64,000 bases of DNA from Ascochyta rabiei (lineage: Eukaryota; Ascomycota; Dothideomycetes; Pleosporales; Didymellaceae): contig NC_082409.1 of the NCBI RefSeq assembly GCF_004011695.2, positions 1,860,001 through 1,924,000 on the forward strand. Direction: 5' to 3'. Each line of letters opens with the position of its first letter. The first letter of the stretch is position 1. Below, piece by piece: positions 44,072-56,387 of this stretch. Position numbers and translations under genes: made by a program. The notes under the pieces are model-generated. The model searched no databases and was not told the DNA's origin. It worked only from the letters and a program-made list of their open reading frames with translations.

Positions 44072-45934
44072 ACATACTCTATAGGTAAGTAGATTAAATA
44101 GGTAAGTAGATTACTCTACTAAGACTACACTAAACCTCTACCCTATTATAGCTTATATTAGCCTACTTTAGCCTTATATATAGTAGTATAGAACATAATA
44201 TTATTTAGAAATATCTTCTATAGCCTTCTTATATATATATAAGTTATATCTAATATTATAGTACTTTATATAGTATCTTTAGGTTACTTTCCCTTCTTTA
44301 GTATATACTTACTTCTTTACCTTCTTACTATTACTACACGCCCTAAACTTAGTTAGAGTAGTTAATTAAAGGCCTTTCTTAGCTGTTAGAACCCCCTCCT
44401 CCTATAACTGCTTTCTTTTATTTAATTTACATTATATAGTAGCCTTATTTACTATTTAAAGCCTAGTAATCTTATTTTTAGCTAACACTAGCTTATACGT
44501 AATAATAGCTACACCTTTAGTAAGCTTTTTAAAGGCCTTAACTATTAAATTTATTAAGCTACTTATATGCCTTTAAATCCTCTCTTAAACTAGTGTTAAT
44601 TAATTTCCTAATTGCAGAGTATTACTTAGGGTTTAGGACTACTAGAGAGCATCTTTTATAGAAGGTAGTAGTAGGGTACGTAGGCAGATATTAAGACCTA
44701 TTATAACCTATTTTAGGTTAAAGGGGACTATTCTAGCGCCTTAAAATCCTTCTTAGATATTACTAGAAGTAAATATCTCCTTATAGGCGCCTATAGAGTA
44801 TAGTAGAAACTTAGTTTTAGTAATATAAGTAATATAGTTATATATAAGATCCTTAGCTTAGTACCTATATACCTTCTTTAAAGGAGTAAAACAGCCTATA
44901 TCTAGTAGCTGTAAGAGGTATAATAAGTATAGAGGTATATATAGTATAATAATCTTTACTTTCTTATAGTATTATTAGAAGTTAAGAAAGTTATAGCTCT
45001 TATAGCTATTAATAAGAAGTAGCTAGTATACTTTTTAGGTGCGCGTCTTTATATAGGCATTAAAGTGCTTTAACTAGTTTAGACTAAGCTTATTAGTAGT
45101 CTATCTATTCTTAGAGACTCTAATAACCTAATTATAGGGCAGATTATCCTCTTTATACTAGGCAGAGAGGTAGTTATAGCCTTTAAAGATAATAAAGGGT
45201 AGAATAGCCTACTCTATACTATTAATACCCTATATAACTATTATCTACTTACAGTTACCCTACTATACTACCTTTAGCTATTCTTAACACTCTAAGCCTA
45301 TAATAACTACTTTTTTTAAAATCTAGCCTATTATAAAGCCTGTCTTATTAAAGTTATATATATTATTATTCTAAATACTATACTTAGCTTTAATATTTAC
45401 TATAAGCCTAAACTAGCCTCTAATAATCTCTAGATCCTTATAGAGGGCTCTCTTATAGTTATACTTATAATTAAACCTTACTTTAAGGTTAGGGCAGTAC
45501 TTAATAAATATATTAGGCTAGTTTATGCTAATATAGCCTATATTATACTTAGTATATAAAGAATTAGCTATATTAGCTATAGTAGCTAGCTAAGAGGTAA
45601 ATCCTTATATATCTAGCTTAAGGATATACTTAGTAATTACGTTCTCCTTAGTCTAGTCTATAATCTGTTGAACTAGCGTATAATTAGCTTATAAAGGTTA
45701 TTCTATATATTAAGCGTATAGTATACTATATAGCGTGTTATATATAGCTACAGCACGTTATAGAGTAAGTATTACGTCTTATTTAATTACCTAGAGCGTA
45801 AGCTATATTATAGCTTCTCTTAAAGGCGTAGATTAATATTATTATTAAGGTATTACGTAGTAAGGTAGAGGTTTAGTGTAGTCTTAGTAGAGTAATCTAC
45901 TTACCTATTTAATCTGCTTACCTATAGAGTACGT
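44072..45934 (-). mobile_element. pogo/Fot1 element, copy C (1,863 bp), strongly RIP-mutated
   Basis: Flanked by TA (44,070-44,071 and 45,935-45,936). Same length and colinear with copies B and D, but with nearly all CA/TG lost; even the terminal ACGTAC has become ACATAC at the left end. Transposase strand is minus. Confidence 0.93.
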
Positions 45935-45936
45935 TA

Positions 45937-46446
45937 TATATAGTACTTTTACTATAAGATATCTAGGCTCTACTATTACTTAAAGGCACTAAGAGCTCTA
46001 CTTCTCCTCTAACTACTTACTACTACTACTATTACCTTTACAGATATAACCTTTTACCTTTCTACTAACATCTTTATATATTACAGCTATATTACTAACT
46101 AATATAGATAATATTAAGCCTAACTCTATACTACCCTCTTAGCCTTCTTCTACTTCTATAAAGAAGACTTCTTATAATAAGTCTTACCTATACTACCTAG
46201 AAACTCCTATAGATTCTATGTTCTTTAATTATTAGAGTAGTAGTACTATTTCTAAATATATATAGGGCTTAAGCTATAAGGCACATAAAAAAGCTACTAT
46301 CTAGAAAACCTTTATTATACGTAGTAGCCTATTTACTTTATCTACTAATTAACTAAGGTCTTAGACATAGAAAGATAAGTAAGCTACTATTAAAATAGAG
46401 AATACTATTATAGAAATCTACTAGCCTATACTCTACTCCTTCTAGT
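45937..46446. other. Unassigned AT-rich segment
   Basis: 510 bp between pogo copy C and a reversed gypsy family 2 LTR. A plus-strand frame with few TAG stops (about 46,190-46,440) suggests a decayed coding fragment of an unidentified repeat. Confidence 0.35.
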
Positions 46447-47620
46447 TATAAAGGGTATATAAGGTAATTATAAGAGAAGATAGAGTTAAAGAGGATAGTA
46501 GGTGTATTAAGGTACGTAGTGTGTAGTAATAAGACTAATTACTAGAGTATTAGTAATAACCTCTAACACCTTAATATAGTCTAGGCTAACAAGATCTATA
46601 GTAGCTTACTAAGACTAGTAAAGGTACCTCTAGGCCTAGCGCCTAATAATACCTTCCTTCTCTAGATTATATAGCTTAAATAATAGTATAATTAGTAATA
46701 CTAAATTTTTTTTAACCTAGCTTTAGACTTATTTACTAATTCTGTCCTGTTATAGCTAATTCTAACTAAGTTTAGGCGTTTATAACACCTTATAAGGTTA
46801 GATAGAGCTTAATACTAATTCTACCTTTACCTAGTATAGGTTAAACAGAAATCCTCTCTTACCTCTTACTTTACCTCTAGGGTCTAAGTAGCTGTTTACG
46901 TAGGCTAAAGCTCTAACTAGAAGGCTAGTAGCATATAAGCTATCTATACCTCTAGTTTTATTAGTTACTACTACATCCTACTTTAATTTAGTAAGTACTA
47001 ACCTATTCTGTCTAGTATTTATGTAAGGATAGCTAAGAGATTTTCTAGGTCTTTCTAGCACGTTCTAATACGTTTTAGCAGATAGTACTACATAATACAC
47101 TCTAGTAACCTCTTTAGACTGTTTCTAACCGCTACTACCTACTACTAACTATTACTAACTATTACTGCCCACTACTAACTATTACTAACTACTACTAACT
47201 ACTATTTACTTTAGCTGTTATGTCTATACCTACTTACTATAAGATTAACATTACTAAGAATAGTAGGACTACTAAGTAGTGCTGTATACTCTGTCTCTAC
47301 TTTATTACTAATAGTAATGTTAATAGAGACTATCATTTCTCTACTAACCTAGCTTTATAGGGTAGCCTATGCTATAGGAACACTTAAGCCTACTACTATA
47401 GAGACTATTATAATAGTAATAAGAATTACCTATTAGTATGTGTTTTATCTTCTTTTAGCTTGTTTTAGCATTTTTTAAGATATTTAGGGCCCTAATAAGT
47501 ACGCTAACAGCTATTTTAGTCTTTCTAGTAATGTAGCGCGCCTTTACTTAGGTTAATATATAGTTACTACTACTTATACTACTATAATTAATATATCTAG
47601 CGTTAAGACTACTATTATAA
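46447..47620 (-). mobile_element. Ty3/gypsy family 2, 3'-terminal fragment (reversed)
   Basis: A 202-bp LTR at 46,447-46,648 and about 1 kb of adjoining internal DNA match 62,390-63,548 of the full element in reverse orientation. The match ends near 47,620, just before pogo copy D. The LTR is the 3' LTR of a minus-oriented copy. Confidence 0.85.
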
Positions 47621-47661
47621 TCTATAGAATATAGAAAGGATATAAGCTAATATAGTATATA

Positions 47662-49524
47662 ACGTACTCTATAGGTAAGCGGATTAAACGGGTAAGCGGA
47701 TTACTCTACTAAGACTACACTAAATCTCTACCCTATTATAGCTTGTATTAGCCTACTTTGGCCTTGTATACAGTAGTGCAGTATATAATATTATTTAGAA
47801 ATATCTTCTACAGCCTTCTTACATATACGTAAGTTATGTTAAATGTTGTAGCACTTTATACAGCGTCTTTAGGTTACTTCCCCTCCTTTAGCGCGCACTC
47901 GCTTCTTTGCCTTCTTACTATTACTACGCGCCCTAAACTTAGTTAGAGTAGTTAATTAAAGGCCTTCCTTAGCTGTTAGGACTCCTTCCTACTGTAATTG
48001 TTTTCTTTTATGCGATTTACGTCGCGTAGCAGCCTTATTTACTGCTTGAAGCCTAGTAATCTCCCTTTAAGCTAACACTAGCTTATGCGCTACTATAGCT
48101 GCGCCTTTAGTAAGCTTTTTAAAGGCCTTAACTATTAAAGTTAGTAAGCTGCTTGCATGCCTTTAAATCCTCTCTTAAACCAGCGTTAATTGCGACCCTA
48201 ATTGCAGGGTAGTGCTTGGGGTTTAGGACTGCTAGGGCTTATCTTCTACAGTAGGTAGCGGTAGGGTACGTAGGCGGACATCAAGACCTATTATAACCCG
48301 TTCTAGGTTAAGGGGGACTATTCTAGCGCCTTAGAAGCCTTCTTAGATATTACTAGAAGTAAATGTCTCCTTATAGGCGTCTATAAAGTATAGTAGGAAC
48401 TTAGTTTTAGTAATATAAGTAATGTAGTTGCGTATAAGATTCTTAGCTTAGCGCCTATATACCTTTTTTAGAGGGGTAAAACAACCTACATCTAGTAGTT
48501 ATAAGAGGTAAGATAAGTATAGAGGCATATACAGTATAACAATCTTTACTTCCTTATAGTATTATTAGAAGTTAAGGGAGTTGTAGCTCTTATAGCTGTT
48601 AATAAGGAGTAGCTAGTATACTTCTTAGGTGCGCGTCTTTATATAGGCATTAAAGTGCTTTAACTAGTCTAGACTAAGCTTATTAGTAGTCTATCTGTTC
48701 TTAGAGACTCTAATAACCTAGTTATAGGGTAGATTGTCCTCTTTATACTAGGCAGAGAGGTAGTTGCGGCCTTTAAAGATAATAAAGGGTAGAATAGCCT
48801 ACCTTATGCCATTAATGCCCTGTATAACCGTTGTCTACTCTTAATTACCCTACTGCACTACCTTTAGCCGTCCTTAACGCTCTAAGCCTGTAAAAACTAC
48901 TCCTGTTAATATCTAGCCTATTATAAAGCCTGTCTTATTAAAGTTATACGTATTATTATCCTAGATGCTATACTTAGCTTTAACATTTGCTATAAGCCTA
49001 AACTAGCCCCTAATAATCTCTAGATCCTTATAGAGGGCTCTCTTATAGTTGTACTTACGATTAAACCTTACTTTAAGGTTAGGGCGGCGCTTAACAAACG
49101 TGTTAGGCTAGTTTATGCCAACATGGCCTATATTGCGCTTAGCACGTAAAGAATTAGCTATATTAGCTATAGCAGCCAGCTAAGGGGTAAATCCTTATAT
49201 ATCTAGCTTAAGGATGTACTTAGTAATTATGTCCTCCTTAGTCTAGTCTATAATCTGTTGAACTAGCGTACAATCAGCTCGTGTAGGTTGTTCTGTGTAT
49301 TAAGCGTGTAGTATGCTATAAGGTGTGTTATATATAGCTACAGCGCGTTATAGGGTAAGCGTTACGTCTTATTTAATTACCTAGAGCGTAAGCTGTATTG
49401 CAGCTTCTCTTAAGGGCGTAGATTAATGTTGTTGTTAAGGCATTGCGTGGTAAGGTGGAGGTTTAGTGTGGTCTTAGCAGAGTAATCCGCTTACCTGTTT
49501 AATCTGCTTACCTGTAGAGTACGT
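47662..49524 (-). mobile_element. pogo/Fot1 element, copy D (1,863 bp)
   Basis: TA flanks at 47,660-47,661 and 49,525-49,526; inverted ends ACGTACTCTATAGGTAAGCGG and its complement. Moderately RIP-mutated, between copies B and C in severity. Transposase on the minus strand, interrupted by stops. Exactly colinear in length with the other copies. Confidence 0.93.
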
Positions 49525-49526
49525 TA

Positions 49527-49833
49527 GAGTACAGTAAGTATAATAAATTATTAGGTTTAGTGTAAGCAAATATAATAGCGTTAACACTTAGTAAAAGGCT
49601 AAGGATTACGTAATATAATTAGACTTAGTATTATTAATATAATTAGTTATTAGTATAATTAGTAATTAGTATAATTAGTAATTAGTGTAATTAGAGGATT
49701 CTTAACACTAATTAGTCTATATTACTACTACTATCCTTAAAGTATATAGTTAAGTAGGAACACAACCCTTATAGTTTATGTTTAACCTTATTAATTAAGT
49801 TTATCTTTAGAATCTTAACCTACGCTTAAACTA
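49527..49833. repeat. AT-rich spacer with a 16-bp-period tandem repeat
   Basis: Units of the type TAGTATAATTAGTAAT repeat between about 49,637 and 49,695. No coding or element signature elsewhere in the interval. Confidence 0.6.
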
Positions 49834-50325
49834 GATAGTCTACTCTATACTATTTATTACACTCTATCTTTATAAGCTTTGCTTAGTTAATAGCCCTAAC
49901 CAAACTACTAGTACTTATCCCTAAGAACTAATAGAATTAGTGCTTATAGTCTTTAACTAAAGTATAACTTTAATATTTTAAACACCTCTAAGATAAGTAC
50001 TATTAGATCTTATACTAACTCTAGTAACTCTATATCTAGTAACGTTAATATAGATATAACTATTACTACTAGTACTATAAATATTAATAAGCCTAACCTT
50101 TACTATAGAGATTATAGTAAGCTTAATAACTAGCTTATATAGTAGAACCTCTTCTTTACCTTCTAAGGTAAGAAGGTTCCTAAGGCTAAATAAGTAGTCC
50201 TTGCAGCTAGCTATATGCGTAGTAAAGTATTTACCTAAATTAAGCCCTCTATATAATAGTACTAATCTAGTAAGGCTCTAGACAACGTAGATAAATAAAT
50301 ATAAGACTTTAACCTATTTAAAGTG
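49834..50325 (+). mobile_element. Ty3/gypsy family 3, gag fragment (plus orientation)
   Basis: Matches the reverse complement of about 54,590-55,020, the gag end of the family 3 element. It starts without an LTR and is cut off where the LTR-like block at 50,330 begins, so it is a truncated second copy facing the other way. Confidence 0.75.
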
Positions 50326-50329
50326 TAAA

Positions 50330-50950
50330 AATTAGAAGTAATAGTTAAATTAATCAATTTTGTAACTATAGAGAGAGAGCTGTATTTATACTTTATAGTT
50401 TTAGATAGGCCTAGATCTAGTTTTTAGATAGGCCTAGATCGGGTTTTAGGTAGAACTAGATCCGGATTTAGAAAGGCCTAGATCCGGTTTTAGATAGGCC
50501 TAGATCTGGTTTTAGATAGGTTTAGATCTGGTTTTTTAGATAGGCCTAGATCTAGTTTCGGATAGAGCTAGATCTAGTTTTAGATCACCTCTTAGTAAAA
50601 CACTTAGTGTTTTAGATTTATTTTTAGTACTCTTATACTTAGAGTATCATAGTCTTATAGTTTTTATATACGCTTAGTCTTACTAGGTTTATTCTAGTAT
50701 TAGAGAAGAAACCTTAAAAACGCGTTTTGGCACGATTGCAAGCAAGGTGTCCAAAAGTTAGTTCAGAATAATTTATCACACTAGCGCTGTAAGTAGCATA
50801 GGCTTACTAATCTTAGATATTATGTATTAGCTAGTAATCTATCTAGTCTAAGATGCGCTAGTGTAATAAATAATACGTTACTCCTAACTATAAGGTTTTT
50901 ATTACAAATTTAGTAATTCCTTCTATTCCTTAACTTCTATTCTCTTTAGA
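50330..50950. repeat. LTR-like block of gypsy family 3 with 22-bp minisatellite
   Basis: Begins with an AACTATAGAGAGAGAG-type string shared with 55,060 and 56,035. It then has about eight imperfect 22-bp units (AGATAGGCCTAGATCTGGTTTT, 50,405-50,590), a TTAGTAAAACACTTAGTGTTTTAG palindrome-like string, and the 101-bp hairpin (50,771-50,871). The same order recurs at 55,060-55,354 and, inverted, at 55,355-55,980. Confidence 0.75.
50771..50871. repeat. 101-bp hairpin, MITE-like, 17-bp inverted ends
   Basis: Arms ATTTATCACACTAGCGC (50,771-50,787) and its complement (50,855-50,871) differ at one position, a C-to-T change. Interior inverted segments (ATCTTAGA / TCTAAGAT) extend the fold. A second, inverted copy is at about 55,565-55,665. 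It may be part of the family 3 LTR rather than an independent MITE. Confidence 0.6.
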
Positions 50951-50959
50951 GACTTAGTT

Positions 50960-53900
50960 AGGACTAGTAGAGCTTAGGTTATATTTTAATTTAGTTTATT
51001 AAGTGTATTCTACCTATTTACTAGGCTAATAAGTATTTCTAGACTTCTATAGCTTCTATTATAGCTTTAACTATATCTACTTAGAAATAGTTTATATTAT
51101 AATTTCTTTATTATAGTTTATTTAAGAAGTGTTCTCTTAGTTTTTATATTTGTAGTTATATTACTTACTTTTTTAAATTATTTTATATTAAACAAGTGTA
51201 GATAGTAAGTTCTAAGTAACTTTCTATATATAGGTACTAAAATTCTAAAGCTATTATAATTATTAGTAATTCTTTATTATATATATTATAACATTCTTTA
51301 GGTTCTAGAAACTTATATAAGTAGTAGGTAATAGAGTACTATAGTCTATTCTTTTCTTATATAAAATATACACCTAATATAAGATCTAAGGTATTAGTCT
51401 CTATATATATTAGTTTTCTACTATAAAATATAATTAATATAGAAGGTTAAGTATAGGCTTATCTAAGTGCCTTAATATATATTATATTCTTATCTCTACT
51501 TAAATAGTATATCCTTTAGCGTAAGCTTTATTAGCAGGATTATAATCTTAGAGTAGTCCTTAATAAAGCGTTAGTTAAAGTTAATAAATTCTAAGAACTC
51601 CTATATCTGTTTAACCTTTTTTTACGTCTAATAAGTCCTAAAGACTTCTACCTTTATTAGACTAATCTTAACTCTATATTATCCTATAATGTACCCTAGA
51701 AATTTAACTTCCTTCTTATACTATTTGTACTTTTTAAGTTTAAGCTATAGGTCTACCTACCTTAGGCATTCTAGCACTTCTATAACGTATTATCTATACT
51801 CTTCTAGTATCTTTAAGTATACTAGAATATTATCTAAGTACACTACTATTGTTTTTTTAAGGTGTACTCTTAAGACGTTGTTAATTAACTTCTAGTATAT
51901 TACTAGTGTATTTATTAGACTAAATAGTATACTAAGGTACTTATAGAGTCTATATTATGTTCTAAATACTATTTTTTATTCTTCTTCTTCTTTTATATGT
52001 ATAAGGTTATATTAGCCTTATAAGTCTAACACTATAAAGTACTAAGCTCCTACTAGCTAGTTCTACAACTCTATAATATTTAGGAGTAGGTAGAAGTTCT
52101 TAATAGTAATTTTATTAATCTTCCTAAAGTTAATATAAGGTTATAGCTTACTATCCTTCTTAGGAATAAATATAATTAGGTACCCTGTAGGTAATTCTAA
52201 TCTTCTAATAAATCCCTTCTTAAGGTTCTTCTTAATGTACTTATAAAGTACTTTTAGTTTCTTTTCTAATAACTTATATAACAGCCTAAAAGTTACTATC
52301 TTTCCTTTTTAGAGCTTAATCTTATAATCCTAGAGTTTATACTTAGGTAGAGCTTTTACCATAAGCTCTTTTCTAAATATCTCTACGTACTATCTATATA
52401 TATTAGGGATAGTAGAAGGTATACTTCTCTCTTTCTTAACTCTTACTTTATAATATATAGTGCGTTTAGTATCTATAGAGTTAACTACTATATCTTAGTA
52501 TATCTTATATATTAAAGAGATACTATTAATCTTCTTCTTATCTAATAGCTACTATATACACTGTGTAGGCTTAGATGTATTAGTACTATATTTATATCCT
52601 TCTAATAAAAGTCTTTCTTATACCTTATCTATCTTTAGGTTATACTTTTATAACTAGAAAAGTTCTAGTATAATATTATATATAGCTATTATAGAGATAT
52701 CTAGGTTTATTTCCTTATAGTGCCTCTATATATATAGGGATACTACTATTACTTTAAATATAATTAGTAGTTTATCTAGTATTAACTCTCTATTAGCTAC
52801 TTAGAGTAGGTAAGTGTTTTCCTTATAGTGTAATTTAAGTCTAGATTACTATATTACTATTCTAAATATATATCTTACTTATACTCCTAAGTCTAAAAAA
52901 TCTATTAAGGCTACTCTATTTATTTTAATAGGTAGCTTAATAAGGTAATTAGTTCTAATGTTATTAATAGATTAACTTATAGGGCTTATAGGCGCTACCC
53001 TAAGAAAATTCCCTCTTCACTAAACCCTTTAAACGCCTTAGTACTATAATGCTTATTATAATCTATATTAAGGTAGTTCTGCTAGTATATATTATAGTAA
53101 CTTCTATTAACTACTAGCTATATTTATATTATAGCCTATAGGTTAACTATTCTAGAAAAGTATACTTTCTAGTGTTTATTAATAAGATAAAGTTTATATA
53201 GTTTATTATAATATAAGTACTATTAACTATAATAGACGTCTTATTATAGGAGAAACTATTCTATACTAAACTTCTTATTATAGTATATTATATATTTATT
53301 CTTAGTGTATACTATCTATATAAGGTTTTAATATTTTAGGTTTTAGTAGTCTAGGCTATACTATAGTTATAGCCTAATTATTAGTAGTACTTCTTTCTAC
53401 TTCTATATACGTTCTAGGCTAAGCTATATTTCTTACTTACACTAAAGCTAGTCTTTAGCTTCTTCTAGGTTATTAGTAAATTATTTACTATTATTAATTT
53501 CTTTTCTAAACTAGTAAACAAGATGTTAGAGTTCTAGTTTTATTTTTGTAATTTTAGGTCCTTCTATAGAACTTATAAGTTCTTAACACATTAAGTAGTA
53601 GTCTACCTTATTACTATACTTCTTGTGTTATTAAGCTATATATTCTTATTTACAAATTACCTTTATTAATTTAGCTAAACTTTTATCCTAATATGTCTAG
53701 TAGGTTGTTTATCCTTTACTAGTTATTTTTAGAGTAGTACTCTGTTTCTTTACCTATCTAGGCGTTTTAGTAGAGTGTTACTACACTATTAGAGGTATAA
53801 TACAATTGTTATTATCCTCTAGACTAGACTCTAGGTCTTCTAGTAGTTTTTTAATATTTTTAGTAAGAAGTTTTTATTTTCTAGCATCTATATTATTATA

Positions 53901-55040
53901 ATTCTAGGTAGATATATTTAACTAATAATAAACCTTGTTTATCTAGCAGTCTCTAGTAAAGTAGCCTAGTTTGCTATAGTTAAAGTAGTCCTTACTACCT
54001 CTATGTTAGTTACCCCTATTAGGCTTCTTATTCTATTACTTTAGTAGTCTCTTATTAAGGTTTAAGAGGTCTATTACTTTAGGTCTATAGTATCTACTCT
54101 AAGTATTGCTGTATATATAATAACTAGTATTTAGCTAATTATAGCCTTCTTATTATCCTTAGTTTAAGTTATTACGCTACTAGATTCTTAGTAGTAGCCT
54201 ATTAGTAACAATAATAGTAGTACGTGCTCTAGGATTAACTTAAAGTTCTTACTAAAGTTTGTAGAGTTATATATTAATATTAATAGCAGTATTAATAAGC
54301 TTATTAAGGGTTTCTGTACTTGCGCTAGTGCGTATAAGTCCTTTCTTAACCTTAGGCTTTAATTATTTTTTAAAATATAGTAATTAGGGCAGTGTTATCC
54401 TAGTTAGTGTTAGTAGTAAGCTGCTAAAACTCTACAGCGTAGTTAGTAGCTAACTTATCCTATCTCATCTTCTAAATGCTATGTTAAGTAATGTGTAGTT
54501 TGTTAGAGACTCTAATAATTAGCTTAATCTTTTCTCTAAATAGGTTAAAGTCTTTTATCTATTTATCTATATTATCTAGAGCCTTACTAGCTTAGTACTG
54601 CTGTATAAAGGGCTTAATCTAGGTAAACACTCTACTACGTATATAGCTAGCTGCAAAACCTACCTATTTAGCCTTAGAAACCTTCTTATCTTAGAAGGTA
54701 AAGAAGAGGTCCTACTATATAAGCTAGTTATTAAGTTTACTATAATCTCTATAGTAAAGGTTAGACTTATCAACATTTATAGTACTACTAGTAATAGTTA
54801 TATCTATATTAATATTACTAGACATAGATTACTAGGGGTAGCATAGAATCTAATAGTACTTATCTTAGAGGTGTTTAAAATATTAAAGTTATACTTTAGT
54901 TAAAGACTATAAGCACTAATTCTATTAGTTCTTAGGGATAAGTACTAGTAGATTAGTTAGGGTTATTAACTAAGTAAAGCTTATAAAGATAGGGTGTAAT
55001 AAATAGTATAGAGTAGACTATCTAGTTTATAATATAAAAA
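50960..55040 (-). mobile_element. Ty3/gypsy family 3, gag to RNase H, integrase missing
   Basis: Minus-strand domains, seen through RIP stops: gag (about 55,020-54,200), a decayed zinc knuckle (near 53,950-54,000, KLGYFTRDC context), protease region, reverse transcriptase (about 52,200-51,690: INKITIKNFYLL, VVYLDNILVYLK with the YLDD box as YLDN), and RNase H (about 51,450-51,200, EPKECYNIYNKELL). The sequence then passes straight into the LTR-like block at 50,950; no integrase was found. Confidence 0.85.
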
Positions 55041-55044
55041 TTAA

Positions 55045-55980
55045 AAGTAATAGTTGTAGAAGTAATTTTATAACTACAGAGAGAGAGCAGTATTTATCCT
55101 TTATAGTTTTAGATAGGCCTAGATCTAGTTTTTAGATAGGTTTAGATCTAGTTTTAGGTAGACCTAGATCTAGTTTTAGATAGGCCTAGATTCGGTTTTA
55201 AATAGGCCTAGATCTGGTTTTTTAGACAGGCCTAGATCTAGTTTTAGATAGGGCTAGATCTGGTTTTAGATTACCCCTTAGTAAAACACTTAGTGTTTTA
55301 GATTTATTTTTAGTACTCTTATACTTAGAGTATTATAATCTTAGAGTTTTTATAGATATAGTTAAAGCTATAATATAAGCTATAGAAGTCTAGTAATACC
55401 TATAAGCCTAGTAATAGGTAAAAGATACGTAATAAACAAAATAAAAATATTACCTAAGCTCTACTAGTCCTAACTAAGCCTCTAAAAAGATTATTAGTTA
55501 AGGAATAGAAGAAACACAAAAATCTTATAATAAAACCCTTAGAAATAGGAGTAATATATTATTTATTACACTAGCGCCTCTTAGACCTAAAATATTACTA
55601 GCTAATGTATATAACCTAAGATTAGTAATCCTATACTACTAGCAGCGCTAGTGTAATAAATTATTCTAAACTAATTTTTTAATACCTTACTTACAATCGT
55701 GTTAAAACGCGTTTTTAAAGGTTTCTTCTATAATACTAGAATAAACCTAGTAAGACTAAGTAAAAATAGATTCTATAAGATTGTAATACTCTAAGTATAA
55801 GAAAAAACACCTAAAACACTAAGTGTTTTACTAAGGGCTAACCTAAAACTAGATCTAGGCCTATCTAAAACCGGATCTACGCCTATCTAAAACTAGATCT
55901 AGGCCTATCTAAAACTAGATCTAGGTCTATCTAAAACTAGAAGCTAATCTATCTAAAATTATAAGGAAAACACGTAGATT
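55045..55980. repeat. Family 3 LTR, truncated direct copy joined to an inverted copy
   Basis: 55,045-55,354 matches 50,325-50,660 in direct orientation. At about 55,355 the sequence switches to the reverse complement of 51,085 down to 50,390, crossing the RNase H/LTR junction. The 22-bp units appear in both orientations. Confidence 0.75.
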
Positions 55981-56185
55981 GTTTGTTCTAGATTCTTAAA
56001 TATTAGAAGTAATAGTTAAACTAATTAATTTAGTAACTATAGAGAGAGAGTAGTATTTATCCTTTCTAAGATTATATAATCTAGAATAAACAATCTCTGT
56101 GTTTTCCGTATAATCTAGGATAGATAGCTTCTAGTTTTAGATAGGTCTAGATCTAGTTTTAGATAGGCCTAGATCTAGTTTTAGA
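55981..56185. repeat. Further family 3 LTR fragment
   Basis: Direct-orientation start of the LTR-like block (AACTATAGAGAGAGAG string at about 56,035), then a short inverted repeat (GATTGTTTATTCTAGATT type, 55,970-56,115) and three 22-bp units, cut by the insertion of the family 2 element at 56,186. Confidence 0.6.
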
Positions 56186-56387
56186 TGTAAGGCGCTAGGC
56201 CTAGAGGTACCTCTACTAGTCTTAGCAAGCTACTATAGAGCTAGTTAGCCTAGACTATATAGAGGTGTTAGAGGTTATTACTAATACTCTAGTAATTAGT
56301 CTTGTTACTATATACTACGTACCTTAATATACCTACTATCCTCTTTAACTCTATTCTCTCTTATAATTACTTTATATATTTTTTATA
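56186..56387 (+). repeat. 5' LTR of gypsy family 2
   Basis: 202 bp, begins TGTAAGGCGCTAGGCC, ends TTTTTTATA. Confidence 0.9.

Noticed and set aside
50405..50590. Regular 22-bp repeats resembling a CRISPR array
   Set aside because: Units are contiguous with no unique spacers, lie in a fungal LTR and vary by RIP transitions.
51689..51895. 68-aa plus-strand frame in the AT-rich compartment
   Set aside because: It is antisense to the reverse transcriptase of gypsy family 3 and open by chance.
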